A stretch of DNA of 64,000 nt from Anaerolineales bacterium (GTDB taxonomy: Bacteria > Chloroflexota > Anaerolineae > Anaerolineales > Villigracilaceae). A program made the translations under genes and the position numbers. The notes under the pieces were generated by a model. The model did no database searches. It had not been told where the DNA came from and saw nothing but the letters and a program-made list of their open reading frames with translations. The stretch is taken from assembly GCA_016934715.1 (NCBI GenBank), contig JAFGSI010000056.1, forward strand, positions 23,219-87,218. The letters run 5' to 3'. Within the stretch, counting starts at the first letter, position 1. Every line of letters begins with the position of its first letter. Positions 60,255 through 64,000 of this stretch are shown here, one piece after another.

Positions 60255-61805
60255 ATGGATCTGATTTATCTCTATGGTCCACCTGGCTCTGGGAAGACGA
60301 CTGTCGGGCGCTTGTTGGCCGAATCACTCGACCTGCCGTTTCTCGATCTGGATGGCGAGATCGAAACCGCTGCCGGGACCACGATCCCGCAGATCATGGC
60401 CGAGCAGGGAGAGGCGGCCTTTCGGGACCGTGAGTCTGCGGCTCTCGCGCAGGTTGTCGCCGGGCCCGATGCGGTGGTTGCCCTGGGGGGAGGTGCCCTG
60501 GTCCGGGAGGCCAACCGGCGAATGGCCGAGGCGACCGGGACGATCGTCTTCCTGGATGCGGACCTCCCGACCCTGCTGGAACGGATCGGCACCGGCGAGA
60601 ACCACCGTCCGCTGCTGGAGGGGGCCCGGGCGGAGAAACTGAAGGCTCTGCTGGAACGCCGCCAGGAGCATTATGGATCATTTGGACTGCGCATAGGGAT
60701 TGATCTGGATACAAGGGCAGTGCAGGTGGCGCAGGCGATCGAATGCCGGCTGGGTCGCTTCCATGTGCGTGGCATGGGAGCTGGCTATGACGTTCGCATC
60801 CAGCCCGGGGGACTGGATACGCTTGGGAACCTGCTTTCTGCGCGCGGTCTGGGCGGCCCGGTAGTGGTGGTCAGTGATACCAATGTCGCTCCGCTGTACG
60901 GGGAGCAGGTTTTGGGCTCGCTGCGGGCTGCAGGATTCAAAGCGGACCTGCTGGCGATCCCGGCCGGGGAGCAACACAAGACATTCGAGACCGTCGCAGG
61001 ACTGTGGCGTGGCTTTCTGGCGTCCGGACTCGACCGCCGGAGCACGGTCGTGGCCCTGGGCGGCGGTGTGACCGGTGACCTGGCCGGCTTCGCCGCCGCG
61101 ACCTTCCTGCGCGGCTGCGCCTGGGTCGGGATCCCGACCTCGCTGCTGGCGATGGCCGATTCCTCCTTGGGTGGCAAGACCGGCTTCGACCTCCCCCAGG
61201 GCAAGAACCTGGTCGGTGCCTTTCATTCGCCGCGGATGGTGCTGGCCGATCCGGATGTGCTGGCGACCCTGCCGGAGGCCGAGTTACGCTCCGGGCTGGC
61301 CGAGGTCGTCAAGGCCGGTGTGATCTCCGATCCTGACCTTTTTGAGCGGTGTGCCTGCGGTTTCGAGGCGGTCTGCCTCGATCTGACCGAGATCGTCCGG
61401 CGGGCGATGGCGGTCAAAGTGCGGGTGATCGTCGCCGATCCGTACGAGCAAGGTGCCCGGGAGGCGCTCAACCTGGGCCACACCGTTGGGCATGCCGTCG
61501 AGCAGGCCAGCGGGTACCGTCTGCGGCACGGTGAGGCGGTAGCGATCGGGATGGTCGTCGAGACGCGCATGGCAGAGCGCCTGGGGCTGGCAGAGGCCGG
61601 CCTGGCCGAGACTCTGGCCATCGCCCTGGAGGGGCTCGGACTGCCGGTATCCATCCCGGGAGACTTGAAGCAGGACGAAATCCTGGCTTTTCTTCAGGTT
61701 GACAAGAAAAAGGCCGCCGGGGCGGTGCGTTTTGGATTCCCGGTGCGATTAGGGGAAGTGAAGACCGGCGTGGTTGTTGAAGATGTCACCATGATCTTTG
61801 GATAG
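60255..61805 (+). CDS. aroKB: Fused shikimate kinase - 3-dehydroquinate synthase
   Basis: The product is about 516 aa. Residues 1-165 are shikimate kinase (Walker A GPPGSGKTTVGRLLAE, DLDGEIE, GGGALVRE). Residues 175 to the end are dehydroquinate synthase (GGGVTGDLAGFAAATFLRG, DSSLGGKTGFDLPQGKN, and LGHTVGHAVEQASGY with Zn His). Two non-adjacent shikimate steps are thus on one chain. I prefer ATG 60255 with GGGAG five bases upstream; GTG 60249 overlaps the aroC stop and is possible. Confidence 0.95.
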   Translation: MDLIYLYGPPGSGKTTVGRLLAESLDLPFLDLDGEIETAAGTTIPQIMAEQGEAAFRDRESAALAQVVAGPDAVVALGGGALVREANRRMAEATGTIVFLDADLPTLLERIGTGENHRPLLEGARAEKLKALLERRQEHYGSFGLRIGIDLDTRAVQVAQAIECRLGRFHVRGMGAGYDVRIQPGGLDTLGNLLSARGLGGPVVVVSDTNVAPLYGEQVLGSLRAAGFKADLLAIPAGEQHKTFETVAGLWRGFLASGLDRRSTVVALGGGVTGDLAGFAAATFLRGCAWVGIPTSLLAMADSSLGGKTGFDLPQGKNLVGAFHSPRMVLADPDVLATLPEAELRSGLAEVVKAGVISDPDLFERCACGFEAVCLDLTEIVRRAMAVKVRVIVADPYEQGAREALNLGHTVGHAVEQASGYRLRHGEAVAIGMVVETRMAERLGLAEAGLAETLAIALEGLGLPVSIPGDLKQDEILAFLQVDKKKAAGAVRFGFPVRLGEVKTGVVVEDVTMIFG

Positions 61806-61817
61806 TGGAGGTGCCTG

Positions 61818-62258
61818 TTGAAACCGATCCTTGTCCTGCACGGACCAAACCTGAACCTGCTCGGGATGCGTGAGCCGGATGTCTATGGCTCCCTGACGCT
61901 GGAAGAGATCGATATGCATCTGGTTGCCCTGGGGCAGGAACTCGGTGTTGAGGTCCGCTGCCGGCAGTCGAATCATGAGGGGGAGTTGATCGACGCCTTG
62001 CACGACGCCCGGGCCTGGGCTGCTGGCGTGGCCTTCAACCCGGGCGGATTTACCCACACCTCCGTCGCTCTGCGGGATGCGGTTGCGGCGATTGGGATCC
62101 CGGTGGTGGAGGTCCATCTCTCGAATGTCTATGCTCGCGAAGAATTCAGGCATGTTTCCCTGATCTCCCCGGTATGCACCGGCAAGATCTCGGGTTTTGG
62201 CTGGCATTCGTATGGCCTGGGGCTCAGGGCGCTGGTGGAGATGCAGGGCAGGGTGTAG
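61818..62258 (+). CDS. aroQ: Type II 3-dehydroquinate dehydratase
   Basis: The product is 146 aa starting at TTG 61818, with GGAGGTG upstream. Type II features are [31 protein letters not shown] and [11 protein letters not shown]. It forms a dodecamer and dehydrates 3-dehydroquinate. It is the last gene of the aro operon and completes the pathway. Confidence 0.96.
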   Translation: MKPILVLHGPNLNLLGMREPDVYGSLTLEEIDMHLVALGQELGVEVRCRQSNHEGELIDALHDARAWAAGVAFNPGGFTHTSVALRDAVAAIGIPVVEVHLSNVYAREEFRHVSLISPVCTGKISGFGWHSYGLGLRALVEMQGRV

Positions 62259-62275
62259 GAGCGTTGGCCGAGGCG

Positions 62276-62303
62276 AATCCCGGCATTCGAAGATGCCGGG
62301 ATT
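62276..62303. terminator. Hairpin between convergent aroQ and thioesterase
   Basis: A perfect 11-bp stem (62276-62286 with 62293-62303) with a six-base loop lies between the convergent genes. The flanking T/A runs are short, so termination strength is uncertain in both directions. Confidence 0.6.
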
Positions 62304-62309
62304 TCGACC

Positions 62310-62783
62310 CTAATCCGGGTACACCTTCCAGCCCAGGGCCTCATAATCGATATCCTGGTAGGAGCCCTCGGGTACATCGACCAGCAGGGCGTTGCCTTCG
62401 GCGAGAAGTTCGCCGTCCTGGTTGTAGATCCCGGCCCAGGCCTCGGCCATCCGGCCGCGCGACCTGCCGGCTTTTCCAACGACCCGCAGCGGCTGGCCGA
62501 TGGGAACGTTCCGCCGGTACTTGACCTCCAATCGGGCAGTGAACATGAAGCGCGGTGCATTCGGGTCCTCGCCCATGTGGGCTCGCCCGCAGATCTCATC
62601 CAGGATCGCCCCGACAATCCCCCCGTGGAGCACTCCGGGGTAGCCCTGGAAGTGCTCGGGCGGGGTGTAACTTGTCTCTACCTCACCCGGAGAGGTCTGG
62701 TAGATTTTCAATTGCAGGCCGACTGGATTTTCCAGTCCGCAAATGAAACAATGGCGTGAGTTTGGTTGTTTTAAAGGACTCAT
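62310..62783 (-). CDS. PaaI-family hotdog thioesterase
   Basis: The product is 157 aa, with GGAG before the ATG. It has the 4HBT/PaaI pattern GVLHGGIVGAILDEICGRAH and RLEVKYRRNVPIGQPLRVVG. An N-terminal HCFICGLENPVGL motif with two Cys is common in this subgroup. It probably hydrolyses an acyl-CoA thioester; the substrate is unknown. Confidence 0.88.
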   Translation of the reverse strand: MSPLKQPNSRHCFICGLENPVGLQLKIYQTSPGEVETSYTPPEHFQGYPGVLHGGIVGAILDEICGRAHMGEDPNAPRFMFTARLEVKYRRNVPIGQPLRVVGKAGRSRGRMAEAWAGIYNQDGELLAEGNALLVDVPEGSYQDIDYEALGWKVYPD

Positions 62784-62948
62784 GAATCACTCCGTTGGTT
62801 GGTTTTTTCGTGCGTTGTCAATCGTTCAGATACCGGACAGCCCGGGGAGAAAGAGCGCGACACCGAACCGATTGGAGGGCCTGGTGGGGGATGGGTCTGG
62901 ACAAGAGCATGCGCCCCTGTTCGTCAGGAGGATCGGGTGTATAGCGCT

Positions 62949-63878
62949 TTATCGAAGATCCAGTGCCACGATCACGCCATCTGTCCACAACCAGAGCATA
63001 TGTTCTAAGACCCACGTAACTCGATTGAATGTAATAATTTTGGCCGGCGAAAGCGATTGCGCCCATTCGGATTCTAATGCTCCAGCAAAACAACCCGAAA
63101 AATAAACGAATTGAAGATTCTGCCCCGCACCGCCCATTCGGTCGGCAGCGGAAGGCAAATAATCATCATTCGCGGATGACAACGCGACCGATCCGGGTGG
63201 ATCTCCACCATGCGAGGCGATCACGATAAGGCGTCCCTCTCGAAACGCGTTTTCCAGGCTTTCTCTGGTCAGAGGTTCAACCGCAGCGCTACCTTCTCCC
63301 CAGCGCCAGAATGCAATTTCGGCGATGGGATAAAATCCGGTCGCATATACCCAGCGAGGAACAGAGGTTTCTTCAGCGTAGAGTAAGTATACAGATGCAT
63401 TTGCATTGTTCTGGTTGACGAGATGATTGCCGCGTGCAATCACAAGGACAAGAAGGAGGATCCCGATTTGGAGAAAAACGCCCCACCCGACGGATATCGT
63501 TTTGGGCACGTTAAGGGCGCCTATTCTCGAAATCAGGTTCATGGGTTTGACCGTATCGCGGCTTATCTGAATAATGCTGGTCAACCAAAAAACGCCCCAA
63601 AGTACCAGTGGAATCCAGGAGCTGATCGTCATCCACCAACCAAATCGTACAACGGTTGGTACGTCCGCAATTGGTAAATTGGATCCAATCACTACTTCCA
63701 GGGCTTGAACAAGAAGAAGGAAGATCAGGGCAGGCAAAAGGAAGAGGTAGAGGTGTAATCCTTGCTGGATGTGTCGTTGCATGGGGATGTCTTCGTTCCC
63801 CTTGCAGTGAAACCATAATTGTGGGGCGAATCCAAGGTGGGCGAGAATTTTGGGAAGCTTGTTTTTCGTGGATGGCAT
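62949..63878 (-). CDS. Membrane protein with caspase-like C-terminal domain
   Basis: The product is up to 309 aa; ATG 63782 is an alternative start and no strong ribosome binding site is seen for either. Three membrane segments (about 42-65, 82-105, 127-148) precede a soluble domain. In it, LIVIASHGG (H223) and, ~40 residues on, FVYFSGCFAG (C263) are each placed after a hydrophobic strand, the His/Cys dyad layout of caspase-fold peptidases such as CHAT and C25 families. The region is visibly more AT-rich than its neighbours, suggesting transfer. Protease activity is inferred, not shown. Confidence 0.65.
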   Translation of the reverse strand: MPSTKNKLPKILAHLGFAPQLWFHCKGNEDIPMQRHIQQGLHLYLFLLPALIFLLLVQALEVVIGSNLPIADVPTVVRFGWWMTISSWIPLVLWGVFWLTSIIQISRDTVKPMNLISRIGALNVPKTISVGWGVFLQIGILLLVLVIARGNHLVNQNNANASVYLLYAEETSVPRWVYATGFYPIAEIAFWRWGEGSAAVEPLTRESLENAFREGRLIVIASHGGDPPGSVALSSANDDYLPSAADRMGGAGQNLQFVYFSGCFAGALESEWAQSLSPAKIITFNRVTWVLEHMLWLWTDGVIVALDLR

Positions 63879-64000
63879 CTGATTTCGGTTTATTCTTTTC
63901 TGGCTGCCGATGTGGTGTCACCCCACTTAAGTGTGGTGAGGGAGTAGAAAGGCTTGCAAAAAACGGGGTTCACTGGCAAACTCAAAGGACTACTAGATCC
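63879..64000. other. Right edge, nothing assigned
   Basis: This short AT-richer tail has no open frame with a credible start. A 9-bp imperfect inverted repeat (TCACCCCAC with GTGTGGTGA) lies near 63920-63940. Confidence 0.4.

Noticed and set aside
63920..63940. Inverted repeat near the right edge as an IS end or attachment site
   Set aside because: It is short and imperfect, with no adjacent recombinase in view.
1..64000. CRISPR arrays, insertion sequences, prophage or integrase genes
   Set aside because: No regularly spaced repeats, transposase or integrase motifs were seen on either strand.

Overview
The window is GC-rich chromosomal DNA (visibly lower GC only in the last ~1 kb), with tightly packed genes, frequent ATGA/GTGA start-stop overlaps and perfect-stem intrinsic terminators. 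Several traits suggest a Chloroflexota bacterium of the Anaerolineae type: lipoproteins with long Thr/Pro linkers, several GT39-type membrane glycosyltransferases, an AroK-AroB fusion, a yeast-type LeuA and a eukaryote-like KARI. This taxonomic call is an inference from gene content. No phage, IS element or CRISPR array was seen.

Layout. 1-8100: a truncated lipoprotein, two membrane glycosyltransferases and a small plus-strand run (CPBP protease, GNAT, ComEA-like protein, methyltransferase, small membrane protein). 8104-14142 (minus): plsX, a membrane protein, an exonuclease-DinG helicase, a YwiC-like protein, a DUF2007-like protein and a frameshifted DsrE-family gene. 14225-20266 (plus): tRNA-Leu(GAG), an amino-acid ABC binding protein and permease without an ATPase, an SCP2-like protein, an aldehyde:ferredoxin oxidoreductase (AOR) and the Nnr repair enzyme. 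20335-34592 (mostly minus): SPFH protein, XdhC, family II pyrophosphatase, a decayed HD-GYP fragment, a xanthine dehydrogenase-type molybdoenzyme that has lost all four cysteines of its ferredoxin-like cluster, a Na+/H+ antiporter, a membrane phosphodiesterase, a solitary CcrM-type methylase and the distant FAD subunit of the molybdoenzyme. A GT39 gene (22684) and a GH3 gene (34748) lie on the plus strand.

37077-62258 is an amino-acid biosynthesis island. After pheA, two long operons follow, each headed by a TTGACA promoter, a leader peptide and an attenuator. The first leader is Leu/Ile/Val-rich and precedes ilvD-ilvB-ilvN-(methyltransferase)-ilvC-leuA-pckA-(71-aa repeat protein)-leuCD-cimA-leuB-ilvE. 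The second leader is Phe/Trp/Tyr-rich and precedes aroH-aroF-aroF'-tyrA-aroA-aroE-aroC-aroKB-aroQ, which is a complete shikimate pathway plus the Tyr branch. Both attenuators contain a leader segment complementary to the terminator's 5' arm and loop, and both promoters carry a near-identical upstream element at the same distance. Together this looks like one duplicated control module specialised for branched-chain and aromatic amino acids. cimA within leuCDB implies isoleucine synthesis through citramalate.

The right end holds a thioesterase and, in more AT-rich DNA, a membrane protein whose C-terminal domain has a His/Cys pattern like caspase-fold peptidases.
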